From Streptomyces capillispiralis (GTDB taxonomy: Bacteria; Actinomycetota; Actinomycetes; Streptomycetales; Streptomycetaceae), in the NCBI RefSeq assembly GCF_007829875.1, contig NZ_VIWV01000001.1, positions 2,108,001 to 2,172,000 of the forward strand: a stretch of 64,000 bases of DNA. Reading direction: 5' to 3'. A program made the translations under genes and the position numbers. The first letter of the stretch is position 1. The number at the start of each line of letters is the position of its first letter. Under the pieces are notes generated by a model. The model was given only the letters and a program-made list of their open reading frames with translations. It did not search any database and was not told the DNA's origin. Positions 8,155 to 17,357 of the stretch are shown here, one piece after another.

Positions 8155-10314
8155 TCAGCCCGCCGCCGCCAGCACCAGCGGCAGGACCGCTCCCCCGCCC
8201 GCCCGCCGGATCATGCGGGCGGCGACCGCGAGGGTCCAGCCGGAGTCGGTGAAGTCGTCCACCAGCAGCACGGGGCCGGGCGAGCGCGCCAGCGCACCGG
8301 CCAGCTCCTCGGAGACGGTGAAGGCACCGGACAGCGCCCTGAGCCGCTGGGCGGAGTTGCTGCGGCGAGCCGCGTGCGCCCCGTCCGGTCCCGTGTACGT
8401 CAGGGTGCCCAGGAAGGGGAGGCGTCCGACGGCCGCGATCCCCTGGGCGAGCGAGCCGACCAGCTCCGGGCGGGCCAGGGACGGCACGGCGACGACACCC
8501 ACCGGCCGGGCAGCGGCCCCCGCGTCGTTCGACGCCCAGCCGCCGGGCGAACGCGCCCAGTCGGCGAGGACCGCCACCGCGGCCTGCAGCACGTCGTCGG
8601 GGACCGGCCCGTCGGGTGCGTTCTCGGCCAGCAGCGGGCGCAGCCGGTTGCCCCAGCCGATGTCCGACAGCCGCCCCAGGGCACGCCCGGTGGAGCACTG
8701 CTCATCGGCCGGGATGCGTCCCTTGAGGTCGATGCCCAGCGCGGGCATGCCCGTCGGCCACATCCGGCGCGGCTCGACCTCCACGCCCGGGCGGTCGAGT
8801 TCCTTCGTCGCGCCCGTCAGCGCCTCGGCGGAGACGGACGCGTCCGTCCAGGCTCCCGCGCAGTTGTCGCAACGCCCGCAGGGGGCCGCGCCCTCGTCGT
8901 CCAGTTGCCGGCGCAGGAACTCCATCCGGCACCCGGTCGTACTCACGTAGTCGCGCATGGCGTGCTGCTCGGCCGCGCGCTGCCGGGCGACCCAGGCGTA
9001 CCGCTCGGAGTCGTAGGACCACGGCTCGCCGGTGGAGATCCAGCCGCCCTTCACCCGCTTGACCGCCCCGTCCACGTCGAGCACCTTCAGCATGGTCTCC
9101 AGACGGGTGCGCCGCAGGTCCACCACCGCCTCCAGGGCCGGCACGGACAGCGGCCGGCCCGCGTCGGCGAGGGCCGAGAGGGTCTGGCGCACCTGTGCCT
9201 CGGGCGGGAAGGCGGTGTCGGCGAAGTAGCGCCAGACGGCCTCGTCCTCCTTGCCGGGCAGCAGCAGCACGTCGGCGTGGTCCACACCGCGCCCCGCGCG
9301 GCCGACCTGCTGGTAGTAGGCGATCGGTGAGGACGGCGAGCCGAGGTGGACCACGAAGCCCAGGTCCGGCTTGTCGAAGCCCATGCCGAGCGCCGAGGTC
9401 GCGACCAGCGCCTTGACCCGGTTCTGCAGCAGGTCGGTCTCGGCCTGCAACCGGTCCGCGTTCTCCGTGCGCCCCGTGTAGGAGGCCACCCGGAAGCCGC
9501 ACTGCCGCAGGAAGGCGGTGGCTTCCTCGGCCGCGGCCACCGTGAGCGTGTAGATGATCCCCGAGCCCTCGAGCTCGTTCAGGTGCTCGGCGAGCCAGGC
9601 CAGGCGGTGTGCGGCGTCCGGCAGCCGCACCACCCCCAGCCGCAGGCTCTCGCGCTCGAGCGGGCCGCGCAGCACCAGGGCCTCGCTGCCGCCGGTGCCC
9701 AGCTGCTCGGCCACGTCCGCGGTGACCCGGGCGTTGGCCGTGGCGGTGGTGGCCAGCACCGGCACGCCCGGGGCGAGGTCGGCGAGCATCGCCCGCAAGC
9801 GCCGGTAGTCGGGGCGGAAGTCATGGCCCCAGTCGGAGATGCAGTGCGCCTCGTCGACCACCAGCAGACCGGTGGTGGCCGCCAGCTCGGGCAGCAACTG
9901 CTCGCGGAAGTCCACGGAATTGAGGCGCTCGGGGCTGACGAGGAGGATGTCCGTCTCGCCCCGCTCGACCTCCGCGTGGATCGCGTCCCACTCCTCGGGA
10001 TTGGCGGAGTTGATCGTGCGCGCCCGGATGCCGGCCCGGGCCGCCGACTCGACCTGGTTGCGCATCAGCGCCAGCAGCGGCGAGACGATCACCGTCGGGC
10101 CGGAACCGCGCCGGCGCAGCAGAGCCGTGGCGACGAAGTACACCGCCGACTTGCCCCATCCGGTGCGCTGCACCACCAGCGCGCGCCGACGCTCCCGCAC
10201 CAGGGCCGCCACCGCCTGCCACTGGTCCTCCCGCAGGCGCGCCGCGCCCGCCGGGGCGCCGACGAGCTCGGCGAGGATGGCATCGGCTTCGGTACGGAGC
10301 TCCAGGTCGTCCAT
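8155..10314 (-). CDS. RecQ-family ATP-dependent DNA helicase with C-terminal phosphoribosyltransferase-like domain
   Basis: About 719 residues from the ATG at 10314 (in-frame alternatives at 10344 and 10368). Superfamily 2 helicase: Walker A RTGWGKS near residue 50, the RecQ signature DEAHCISDWGHDFRPDYRRL, the helicase C domain with QQVGRAGRG, and a zinc site C...CGRCDNC. It is longer than bare RecQ. The last 40 or so residues contain VLLVDDFTDSGWTLA, which matches the PRPP-binding loop of type I phosphoribosyltransferases, preceded by a fold-compatible region from about residue 590. Predicted 3'-5' unwinding in recombination and fork repair; the role of the extra domain is unknown. Convergent with the methyltransferase; the upstream gene is divergent. 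Confidence 0.9.
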   Translation of the reverse strand: MDDLELRTEADAILAELVGAPAGAARLREDQWQAVAALVRERRRALVVQRTGWGKSAVYFVATALLRRRGSGPTVIVSPLLALMRNQVESAARAGIRARTINSANPEEWDAIHAEVERGETDILLVSPERLNSVDFREQLLPELAATTGLLVVDEAHCISDWGHDFRPDYRRLRAMLADLAPGVPVLATTATANARVTADVAEQLGTGGSEALVLRGPLERESLRLGVVRLPDAAHRLAWLAEHLNELEGSGIIYTLTVAAAEEATAFLRQCGFRVASYTGRTENADRLQAETDLLQNRVKALVATSALGMGFDKPDLGFVVHLGSPSSPIAYYQQVGRAGRGVDHADVLLLPGKEDEAVWRYFADTAFPPEAQVRQTLSALADAGRPLSVPALEAVVDLRRTRLETMLKVLDVDGAVKRVKGGWISTGEPWSYDSERYAWVARQRAAEQHAMRDYVSTTGCRMEFLRRQLDDEGAAPCGRCDNCAGAWTDASVSAEALTGATKELDRPGVEVEPRRMWPTGMPALGIDLKGRIPADEQCSTGRALGRLSDIGWGNRLRPLLAENAPDGPVPDDVLQAAVAVLADWARSPGGWASNDAGAAARPVGVVAVPSLARPELVGSLAQGIAAVGRLPFLGTLTYTGPDGAHAARRSNSAQRLRALSGAFTVSEELAGALARSPGPVLLVDDFTDSGWTLAVAARMIRRAGGGAVLPLVLAAAG

Positions 10315-10608
10315 GCCCCCATGCAACCCGATGACGGGCACCATCGGCCACTTGACCGTACGTGACACCCGCCTCGCCCCACCCGTAGGGACGGAAGGTT
10401 CGCTCCGCCCAACAGGTGGGGATATTAGCCGTGGAACGTCCGATAACGGTCCGCTGCCCCAATTGCTCGTTGCCGCATCCCAGTTCGACAGGAAGAATTG
10501 AAGTCCGCACCCGCACGGTCCGCCCGCCGGTCAGGTTGGGCTCCGTTGCGTGCGCGCTCCCCCGAATCCGACCCCGCCCGCAGTCTGGGCGTAGCCGAAG
10601 GGAGGACC

Positions 10609-11223
10609 GTGACCTTCGGATTCGCTCCGTCCTCGGCGGCATCGTTGTCGACGCCCGCCGCTTCCGCCCACCGTGTGCTCGAACCCGCGGAGTGGGCCGC
10701 CGCGGGAATCCCGCTGCTGCGCAGTCCGCGCGAGGTCGTCAGCGGACTGCACGCCCGGCACCGTCCCGGGCCGGCGACCGCGGTCGTCGCCGTGCTCGAC
10801 CCGGACGAGCGGCTGCGGGCGAGCGCCTCGTTCACCCGGCACAGCGCGTCGGCGGACGGCTGGCTGCTGCGCAACGCGCTGCTGGCCCAGTTGCGCCGGG
10901 TCATCCCGCACGACCTGCGGCGCCGCACCCCGGTGCGCACCGCCGTGCTGCTCTACTGCCGTGACGGCGACGCGCGTTGGACGGAGGAGGACGGCGCGTG
11001 GATGTGGGGCCTGCGGGACGCCTGCACGCTGCACGGGCTGCGCTGCGGGGCGTACATCACGCTGACCCGGGACGGCTGGCAGGTGCTCGGCGAAGGGCGC
11101 GGCGGCCGTCACCCCAGTGCCGGTTCGGACCCGGAGCCGTTCGCCACGTACGGGGCACCGCCGCGGATCCCGCGTACGGGCGGCGCCGCGTCGGACGTGC
11201 TGCGCCGCGCGGCGGCACGCTGA
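10609..11223 (+). CDS. Conserved hypothetical protein
   Basis: A 204-residue protein. The GTG at 10609 is preferred because GGGAGGA lies just upstream. No signal peptide or membrane segment. Central sequence TAVVAVLDPDERLRASASFTRH and LLYCRDGDARWTEEDGAW suggest a compact alpha/beta domain, but I recognise no family. Coding character is clear from third-position G/C. It is divergent from recQ. I recall a similar protein beside recQ and rnhB in other streptomycetes, so it may belong to that genome-maintenance neighbourhood. Confidence 0.75.
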   Translation: MTFGFAPSSAASLSTPAASAHRVLEPAEWAAAGIPLLRSPREVVSGLHARHRPGPATAVVAVLDPDERLRASASFTRHSASADGWLLRNALLAQLRRVIPHDLRRRTPVRTAVLLYCRDGDARWTEEDGAWMWGLRDACTLHGLRCGAYITLTRDGWQVLGEGRGGRHPSAGSDPEPFATYGAPPRIPRTGGAASDVLRRAAAR

Positions 11224-11453
11224 CGTCACGCCCCTGCCGCCCGGTTCCCCGGCCCCGCACGGTCGTGGGGCTCGGGTCACGGAGCGGCACAGGGCGTCCG
11301 CCGCGCGGCGCCGGGCCCGGCCCGCCACGGGACAGCGCGGGCACACACCGGCGCCCCCGCTGCCCCGGGCCTGCCGAGCACCCGGCAGGCCCGGACACCG
11401 CGACCGCGGCGCTCGCGTCACCCCCGGTGTCCGCCGGACGCCGGGATGTCGGC

Positions 11454-12074
11454 TCAGACGCCCGCGCCCAGCACCGAGTTGATCCACTGCGGGTCGCCGC
11501 AGACGATCAGCAGGGCGCCGGCCCGTGCGTGGGCCACCGACAGGGCCGAGGCGGCCGCGGGCTCCGGACCGCCGTTCACGGCGACCACGACGACGGGCCG
11601 CGCACCGGCGCGCTCCGCGAGCCGGGCGTCCGTGTAGAAGACGTCGTCACCGGCGTCGTGCTGGGCCCAGTAGGCGGCTTCACCGAAGGACAGTTCGTGG
11701 GTGGCCCACGGGTGCGGGTCGCCGGTGGTGATCACCAGCACGTCACCTGGGGCACGGCCCGATTCCAGCAGCAGGTCCACGGCCTCTTCGGCGGCGTCGA
11801 GCGCCCCCTGGGCCGAGGCCGGGATCAGCTGGAGCTGCGGGGTGGCCGCGGCGGGCGCGGCCGGCCCCGAGGGGCCGGGCTTGGCCGCGTCGCGCGGCGC
11901 ACGCTGCACCGGCGGCGCGGGCCGCGGCGGGCCGGGACGACCGGGACGCGACGGAGCCGCGGGGCGGGGACCGGGTACGGGGCGGGGGGTCGGCGCGGTG
12001 CGGCCACTGGCCGGCGTGGCGCGGGGACCCTGGGCACTCTCGTGAATCTGAGGCTCCTCGGGAATGAGAGGCAT
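11454..12074 (-). CDS. Conserved hypothetical protein with proline-rich N terminus
   Basis: A 206-residue protein. Residues 12-90 are a Pro/Ala/Arg-rich, probably disordered segment. Residues 95-206 form an alpha/beta domain with DVLVITTGDPHPWATHELSF and PVVVVAVNGGP and no recognised catalytic motif. Its ATG at 12074 lies 67 bases beyond the rnhB stop on the same strand, so it may be co-transcribed with rnhB. Function unknown. Confidence 0.7.
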   Translation of the reverse strand: MPLIPEEPQIHESAQGPRATPASGRTAPTPRPVPGPRPAAPSRPGRPGPPRPAPPVQRAPRDAAKPGPSGPAAPAAATPQLQLIPASAQGALDAAEEAVDLLLESGRAPGDVLVITTGDPHPWATHELSFGEAAYWAQHDAGDDVFYTDARLAERAGARPVVVVAVNGGPEPAAASALSVAHARAGALLIVCGDPQWINSVLGAGV

Positions 12075-12141
12075 GGGCTGATTTTTATCAAACACTGGTA
12101 CGGCTCGCACCGTCGGGTGGCACATCAGTGCGAGCGATCCG

Positions 12142-12843
12142 TCAGAAGTCGAAGCCGAGTTGACCCTCGATTGCCGGAACACGCGCATCCGCCCAGCTGC
12201 GGACCTTCTTGAGGTGCCGCCACTGGGGCAGCGCATCAAGATACGCCCACGACAACCGGTGGTACGGGGTGGGTCCCCGGACCTCCAGTGCGGCCTTGTG
12301 CACGGGCGACGGATACCCGGCGTTGTCCGCGAAACCGAAGTCTGCATGGTCGATACCCAGTTCGGCCATCATTTTGTCGCGCCGGACCTTGGCGATCACC
12401 GAGGCCGCCGCGACGGCCACGCACGACTGATCGCCCTTGATCACCGTACGGACCTTCCAGGGGGTGCCGAGGTAGTCGTGCTTGCCGTCGAGGATCACCG
12501 CGTCCGGCCGGACCGGCAGCCCCTCCAGCGCACGCACCGCCGCCAGCCGCAGGGCCGCCGTCATCCCCAGGTCGTCGATCTCCTCGGGGGAGGCGTGCCC
12601 CAGGGCGTAGGACGTCACCCAGCCCCGCAGCACCTCGGCGAGCTCGGTGCGCCGTTTGACGGTGAGGAGCTTGGAGTCGGTCAGCCCCTGCGGGGGCCGG
12701 CGCAGTCCGGTGATCGCCGCGCAGACGGTGACAGGGCCGGCCCACGCGCCGCGCCCCACCTCGTCGACACCTGCAACGATCTTCGCCCCGGTCGTGGCGC
12801 GGAGGGAGCGCTCGACGGTGTGAGTAGGTGGTTCGTACGGCAT
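12142..12843 (-). CDS. rnhB: Ribonuclease HII
   Basis: A 233-residue RNase HII that cleaves RNA in RNA-DNA hybrids, including single embedded ribonucleotides. Active-site residues are visible in [16 protein letters not shown] (Asp, Glu), in [10 protein letters not shown] (Asp) and further on in the SVIAKVRRD segment with the conserved Lys and Asp. The ATG at 12843 ([15 protein letters not shown]) is chosen over an upstream in-frame ATG because it places the first catalytic Asp at about residue 26. Neighbours recQ and NrdJ share a DNA replication and repair theme. Confidence 0.95.
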   Translation of the reverse strand: MPYEPPTHTVERSLRATTGAKIVAGVDEVGRGAWAGPVTVCAAITGLRRPPQGLTDSKLLTVKRRTELAEVLRGWVTSYALGHASPEEIDDLGMTAALRLAAVRALEGLPVRPDAVILDGKHDYLGTPWKVRTVIKGDQSCVAVAAASVIAKVRRDKMMAELGIDHADFGFADNAGYPSPVHKAALEVRGPTPYHRLSWAYLDALPQWRHLKKVRSWADARVPAIEGQLGFDF

Positions 12844-12925
12844 GGCGCCCTTAGCGTACGCCGCCGGGAACGGCCCGCGACACCCCGGTTCCCCGAGTGG
12901 CACCGGCACCTCTCCCGCACCCGGA

Positions 12926-13549
12926 TCAGGCGCCGTCGCGCCGCAGTAGCGGAACCATCAACTGGTCGATCATCTCCTCCACATCGACGTCCGGCCATTC
13001 ACTTCCGCACACCTTCGAGCGGTACATCATCATCGCCGGGATGGCGTCGAAGACATATCCGTTCGCCGCGTCGGGGCGCACCTCACCCCGCTCGATTCCG
13101 CGCTCGATCACCTCGCGCAGCATCTTGATGGTCGGCTCCACGACCCCCTCGAAGATGACGGCGTGGAAGCTTTCCGCCTGCACGGCGTCGCATTCGTGAA
13201 TCACCGAGCGCACGGCGGAACCCGACGGCGAGAACATCGCGTCACGCGCCCGCAGACACAGGTCCAGCAGGTCCTCGCGCACACCCCCCAGATCCGGCAC
13301 CACGTCGAAGCGCGGCAGTCCGGCCCTCAGGGCGTCCGCGACCAGATCCTCCTTGGACGGCCAGCGCCGGTAGACGGCGGCCTTCCCGGTCTGGGCGGCC
13401 GAGGCGACGCCCTCCATCGTCAGGCCGTTCCAGCCGACCGTGCTGAGCTGCTCCAGGGCGGCATCGAGGATCGCACGTTCCAGCACGGCACCACGGCGAC
13501 GGGGAGCGGCCGTCTGGGCGTGGGCGGCCGCCCAGCTCGAAGTAACCAT
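12926..13549 (-). CDS. TetR-family repressor, divergent from an MFS exporter
   Basis: A 207-residue TetR regulator. Helix-turn-helix at about residues 25-70 with [20 protein letters not shown], the classic recognition-helix pattern; the C-terminal half is a helical ligand domain. The ATG at 13549 follows GGAGAGAG. The 185-base divergent region to the exporter gene holds two near-identical 20-base palindromes. This is the standard arrangement of a repressor controlling an efflux pump and itself. Confidence 0.9.
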   Translation of the reverse strand: MVTSSWAAAHAQTAAPRRRGAVLERAILDAALEQLSTVGWNGLTMEGVASAAQTGKAAVYRRWPSKEDLVADALRAGLPRFDVVPDLGGVREDLLDLCLRARDAMFSPSGSAVRSVIHECDAVQAESFHAVIFEGVVEPTIKMLREVIERGIERGEVRPDAANGYVFDAIPAMMMYRSKVCGSEWPDVDVEEMIDQLMVPLLRRDGA

Positions 13550-13644
13550 CGGACTCTCTCCAACGAGCAGAGGAAGCGGGCATTCGGGGATGTGGCTCGC
13601 GCCGCGCGGCGACTGACGGGGACGCACCGAGCGACGACGCATTG

Positions 13645-13664
13645 AGTGAACGCTTGCGTTCACT
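13645..13664. promoter_or_regulatory. TetR operator O1 (20-base palindrome)
   Basis: AGTGAACGCTTGCGTTCACT, a perfect inverted repeat apart from the central dinucleotide, located upstream of the tetR start. Paired with a second copy 47 bases to the right (start to start). Confidence 0.8.
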
Positions 13665-13691
13665 GTCGGGGACTCATACCGTTGACGCAAC

Positions 13692-13711
13692 AGTGAACGC
13701 GAGCGTTCACT
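13692..13711. promoter_or_regulatory. TetR operator O2 (20-base palindrome)
   Basis: AGTGAACGCGAGCGTTCACT, differing from O1 only in the two central bases. It ends 23 bases before the exporter GTG and would block its promoter (TTGACG at 13682-13687 is a possible -35). Confidence 0.8.
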
Positions 13712-13734
13712 GACGCACTCGTGGGGGACCCATA

Positions 13735-15282
13735 GTGACAACCTCTCCTCTGATCCAGGACAAAAGGCCAGGTGCGGCCCGCCGGGAGGGACATCCCGGC
13801 ATCGCGCTCACCGTCATCGCGGCCTGCCAACTCATGGTGGTACTCGACGCGACGATTGTGAATATCGCGCTGCCGCACATCCAGAACGCTCTCGAGTTCA
13901 GCACGACCGAGCTGACGTGGGTGGTCAGCGCCTACACCCTGACCTTCGGCGGCCTGCTGCTGCTCGGCGGCCGGGCGGGCGACATCCTCGGCCGCCGCCG
14001 CGTCTTCATGAGCGGCATCCTGCTCTTCACCCTCGCCTCGCTGCTCGGCGGGTTCGCCCAGGAACCGTGGCAGTTGCTGGCCGCGCGTGTCCTGCAAGGG
14101 GTGGGCGGTGCGATCGCGTCGCCCACCTCGCTGGCGCTCATCACCACCACCTTCCCCGAGGGACCCGAGCGCAACCGGGCCTTCGGTGTCTTCGCGGCGG
14201 TCTCCGCGGGCGGCGGCGCCATCGGTCTGCTCGCGGGCGGCATGCTCACCGAGTGGCTCGACTGGCGGTGGGTGCTCTTCGTCAACGTACCGATCGGCCT
14301 GCTGATCGCCGTCCTCACACCGATGTACATCAACGAGTCCGAGCGGCACACCGGCAGGTTCGACATCGCCGGTGCGGTGACCTCGACGGCCGGCATGGCC
14401 TCGCTCGTCTACGGCTTCATCCGCGCGGCGGAGGAGGGCTGGCGCGACGGCCTGACCATCGGCTCGTTCGTCGCCGCCGTGGTGCTGCTGGTGGCCTTCG
14501 CGCTGATCGAGTCCCGCGCCAAGGAGCCGATCACCCCGCTGCGGATGTTCGCCGACCGCAACCGCTCGGGCACGTATGTGATCATGCTCAGCCTGGCCGC
14601 GGCGATGTTCGGCATGTTCTTCTACATCGTCCTCTTCGTGCAGAACGTGCTCGGCTACACCCCGATCGAGGCAGGTCTCGCCTTCCTGCCGGTGACCGTG
14701 GTGATCGCGCTCGGGGCGGGTCTGTCGCAGCGGTTCCTCCCCGTCTTCGGCCCCAAGCCGTTCATGCTCGTCGGGTCGGCCCTCGCCGCCACCGGCCTCG
14801 CCTGGCAGACACTGATCGACTCCGACAGCTCCTATGTCGGCGGCATCCTCGGCCCGATGCTGATCTTCGGCTTCGGCATGGGCCTGAACTTCGTGACGCT
14901 GACGCTCACCGCCGTCTCCGGGGTGGCCCAGCACGAGGCCGGCGCGGCGTCCGGACTGCTCAACGCGACCCAGCAGGTGGGCGGGTCGGTGGGCCTGGCC
15001 CTCCTGACGACCGTGTTCGGCACGGCCAGCAGGGACGAGGGCGAGAAGCAGCTGCCGGCCTTCCTCGCCGAGGGGACTCCGGAGCAGAAGGCGGAGTTCG
15101 CCCAGACGCACCAGCTGCCGGCCCCCTGGGGCCACGAGGTGCTCGCGCAGGGCATCTCGACGGCCTTCGTCCCGGCTGCCGCGATGGCCGTACTCGCCCT
15201 GGCCACCGCCTGGCTGGTCATCCGGGTCCGCAGGAGCGACCTGGAGGCGCTGTCCGGCTCGGCCGGACCCGGCGTCGGCTGA
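13735..15282 (+). CDS. DHA2-family MFS multidrug exporter
   Basis: A 515-residue, 14-helix exporter. VVLDATIVNIALPHIQ in helix 1 carries the motif D1 acidic residue of the DHA2 branch. Motif A appears as GRAGDILGRRR, and motif C around GLLAGGMLTEWLDWRW. GTG start at 13735 with GGGGGAC upstream. Controlled by the divergent TetR through the twin operators. Probable role is efflux of a hydrophobic toxic compound or antibiotic that also acts as inducer; substrate unknown. Confidence 0.93.
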   Translation: MTTSPLIQDKRPGAARREGHPGIALTVIAACQLMVVLDATIVNIALPHIQNALEFSTTELTWVVSAYTLTFGGLLLLGGRAGDILGRRRVFMSGILLFTLASLLGGFAQEPWQLLAARVLQGVGGAIASPTSLALITTTFPEGPERNRAFGVFAAVSAGGGAIGLLAGGMLTEWLDWRWVLFVNVPIGLLIAVLTPMYINESERHTGRFDIAGAVTSTAGMASLVYGFIRAAEEGWRDGLTIGSFVAAVVLLVAFALIESRAKEPITPLRMFADRNRSGTYVIMLSLAAAMFGMFFYIVLFVQNVLGYTPIEAGLAFLPVTVVIALGAGLSQRFLPVFGPKPFMLVGSALAATGLAWQTLIDSDSSYVGGILGPMLIFGFGMGLNFVTLTLTAVSGVAQHEAGAASGLLNATQQVGGSVGLALLTTVFGTASRDEGEKQLPAFLAEGTPEQKAEFAQTHQLPAPWGHEVLAQGISTAFVPAAAMAVLALATAWLVIRVRRSDLEALSGSAGPGVG

Positions 15283-15637
15283 CGGAAGCACACCGCGGGT
15301 CCGGCCCGGCGGCTCCCCGAACGACGTCGAGCGCGTCGGCAGGAGAGCGCCGGGCCGGCCCGCACTCCGCACCACCGCGACCCGCACCACCGCGACCCGG
15401 CAACCTCGCAGCACGAAGACCACGAAGGCCACGAAGAGCGCGAAGACCACGAAGAGCAGCAGTACGCGGTGCGTCAGCACCAAGAACTCGGTGATCACTC
15501 CGCTCCCCTCCCCACGACACTCCCGCACGCCGCCTCTCCACCTGTCAGGCCTCATGCCTCACACAGTGGCTGCTTCGACAACGAGCGGCCGGTCACGGAG
15601 AGTTCCCGGCATGCACGGAGAGTTTCGAGTGTCGCCC
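15283..15637. other. Gap between exporter and ADP-ribosylglycohydrolase genes
   Basis: No gene is called in these 355 bases. On the minus strand, a GTG at 15494 behind GGGGAGCGGA opens a strongly hydrophobic 28-residue stretch (FVVFALFVAFVVFVL), but the frame then runs without a stop into the antisense of the exporter gene. It could be a remnant or a mis-framed small membrane protein. No clear terminator seen. Confidence 0.4.
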
Positions 15638-16546
15638 TCAGGTCGAGGCCGGCATCCAGTCCGGCAGCGGCTCGACCCGGCCGGCCCACTCGGCCGGCGG
15701 CGCGCCCGCCTTCCCGGCGGCGATCACCCCACCCACGATCGCGCACGTCGTGTCGACGTCCCCGCCCACCTGCGCCGTGGTCCAGAAGGCCCGCTCGTAG
15801 TCACCGAGGGCCCGGGCCGCCGACCAGAGCGCGAAGGGCACGGTGTCGTGCGCCGTGGTGCGCCGGCCGCAGCCGAGCACGGCCGCGACGGTGGCCGCGT
15901 CGCCGTAGTCGAGCATGTCCCGGGCCCGGCGCAGTCCGGCACCGACCGCGCTCCTCGCCGGGACCAGAGCGATGACGCCCCCGAGGAGCGCGTCCGCGCC
16001 GGGCGGCCCGCCGGGGTCGGCGGCGAGGGCGGCGGCCGCGGCGACCGCCATGGCCCCGACCACGGCCTCACGATGCTGATGGGTGGGATAGGCGGAGATC
16101 TCGGCCTGGTGCGTGGCCTGCTCGGGGTCGTCCGCGTACCAGGCGCCGAGCGGCGCGATCCGCATCGCGGCGCCGTTGCCCCACGACCCCTGCCCGTCGA
16201 AGAGCGCGGCGGCGAGCTCCCGCCAGTCGCCGCCCTCGCGGACCAGCCGCAGCAGCCGGTTGACCGCGGGCCCGTAGCCCCGGTCGAAGTCGTGGTGCGT
16301 GGCGAAGGACCGGGCGAGGGCGTCCTGGTCGATCCGGTGGTGCGCGGCCAGGACGGCGACGATGGAGCACGCCATCTCCGTGTCGTCGGTCCACTGCCAG
16401 GGCCCGTCGGGCAGGGCGCGGCGCTTGAGCAGCGGGTAGTTCACCGGCACGAGAAACTGCGAGCCGAGGGCGTCCCCCACCGACAGTCCGCGCAGGCTCG
16501 CCAGGGCGCGGTCCATGCGCCCGGCGGGAGAGGAATCAGCGGTCAT
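15638..16546 (-). CDS. ADP-ribosylglycohydrolase (DraG/ARH family)
   Basis: A 302-residue all-helical hydrolase that removes ADP-ribose from proteins or small molecules using two divalent metals. Metal ligands are visible in WTDDTEMA (about residues 52-59) and near the C terminus in VGGDVDTTCAIVGG, the family's paired Asp/Thr motifs. The ATG at 16546 gives MTADSSPAGRMDRAL. The next gene upstream is a histidine phosphatase 30 bases away on the same strand, suggesting co-transcription. Target unknown. Confidence 0.9.
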   Translation of the reverse strand: MTADSSPAGRMDRALASLRGLSVGDALGSQFLVPVNYPLLKRRALPDGPWQWTDDTEMACSIVAVLAAHHRIDQDALARSFATHHDFDRGYGPAVNRLLRLVREGGDWRELAAALFDGQGSWGNGAAMRIAPLGAWYADDPEQATHQAEISAYPTHQHREAVVGAMAVAAAAALAADPGGPPGADALLGGVIALVPARSAVGAGLRRARDMLDYGDAATVAAVLGCGRRTTAHDTVPFALWSAARALGDYERAFWTTAQVGGDVDTTCAIVGGVIAAGKAGAPPAEWAGRVEPLPDWMPAST

Positions 16547-16576
16547 CGCCCTGCCACTCTATCCGGTGACCCCCTG

Positions 16577-17236
16577 TCATCCGGTGATTCCGTACGGTTC
16601 CGGATCCCGCCACCGTCCGAAGGGGCGGTCGAGGGTGTACTTGCCGTCGTCCCCGAGAACGAGCATCCGCATCTCGGCGTTCCCCGGGTTCGACAGCGAC
16701 TCGAACTCCGCCACCGTCCAGTGGAACCACCGCATGCAGAACAGCCGCATGGCCAGACCGTGGGTGACGATCAGGACGTTCGGCGGGTGGTCGGGCGCCT
16801 CGAAGCTGCGGAACAGGCTCTCCAGGAAGCCGCCGACCCGGTCGTAGACGTCGGCTCCGGACTCGCCCTGCGCGAAGCGGTAGAAGAAGTGCCCGTACGC
16901 GTCCCGGTAGGCCTTCTGCAGACGCACGTCCTCGCGGTCCTGCCAGTTGCCCCAGTCCTGCTCACGCAGCCGGGGCTCCTCGCGCACGCGTATCAGCGCC
17001 GGGTCGAGGCCGAAGGCGGTCAGTGTCTGGTGGGTGCGGCGGTAGGGGGAGACGTAGACGCTGACGCGCTCCTGGCCGAACAGTTCCCGCAGCCGCTCCC
17101 CCGTCTCCTCCGCCTGCAGTCTGCCCCGTTCGGTCAGGGCCAGGGAGTGGTCGGGTTCGCGTTCGTAGACGGAGTCGTCAACATTGCCCGTTGATTCACC
17201 GTGCCGGACAAGGACGATGCGCCGTGGTCGTGCCAT
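16577..17236 (-). CDS. Histidine phosphatase (phosphoglycerate-mutase-like)
   Basis: A 219-residue cytoplasmic protein with the branch-1 signature LVRHGESTGN at about residues 9-18 (catalytic His12) and the second His in LIVTHGLAMRLF at about residue 160. The Arg residues of the phosphate pocket are in YVSPYRRT. Start ATG at 17236. It could be a broad phosphatase; mutase activity is less likely given the divergent residues around the active site. It precedes the ADP-ribosylglycohydrolase gene by 30 bases, likely an operon. Confidence 0.88.
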   Translation of the reverse strand: MARPRRIVLVRHGESTGNVDDSVYEREPDHSLALTERGRLQAEETGERLRELFGQERVSVYVSPYRRTHQTLTAFGLDPALIRVREEPRLREQDWGNWQDREDVRLQKAYRDAYGHFFYRFAQGESGADVYDRVGGFLESLFRSFEAPDHPPNVLIVTHGLAMRLFCMRWFHWTVAEFESLSNPGNAEMRMLVLGDDGKYTLDRPFGRWRDPEPYGITG

Positions 17237-17357
17237 GCCGAAACCCTAGATCGGGTGACGGCCCGGCGAGCACTCGTGCGGGCCCTGTACGGCGTAGGTC
17301 ACACACCTCCCGCACCGTACGCCACAGAGGAGCACACACCCGCGGTGCGTGCGGGCG

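Noticed and set aside
13660..15555. A 631-codon minus-strand frame antisense to the second exporter
   Set aside because: Only the first about 40 residues at its 5' end look protein-like; the rest is the shadow of the exporter gene.
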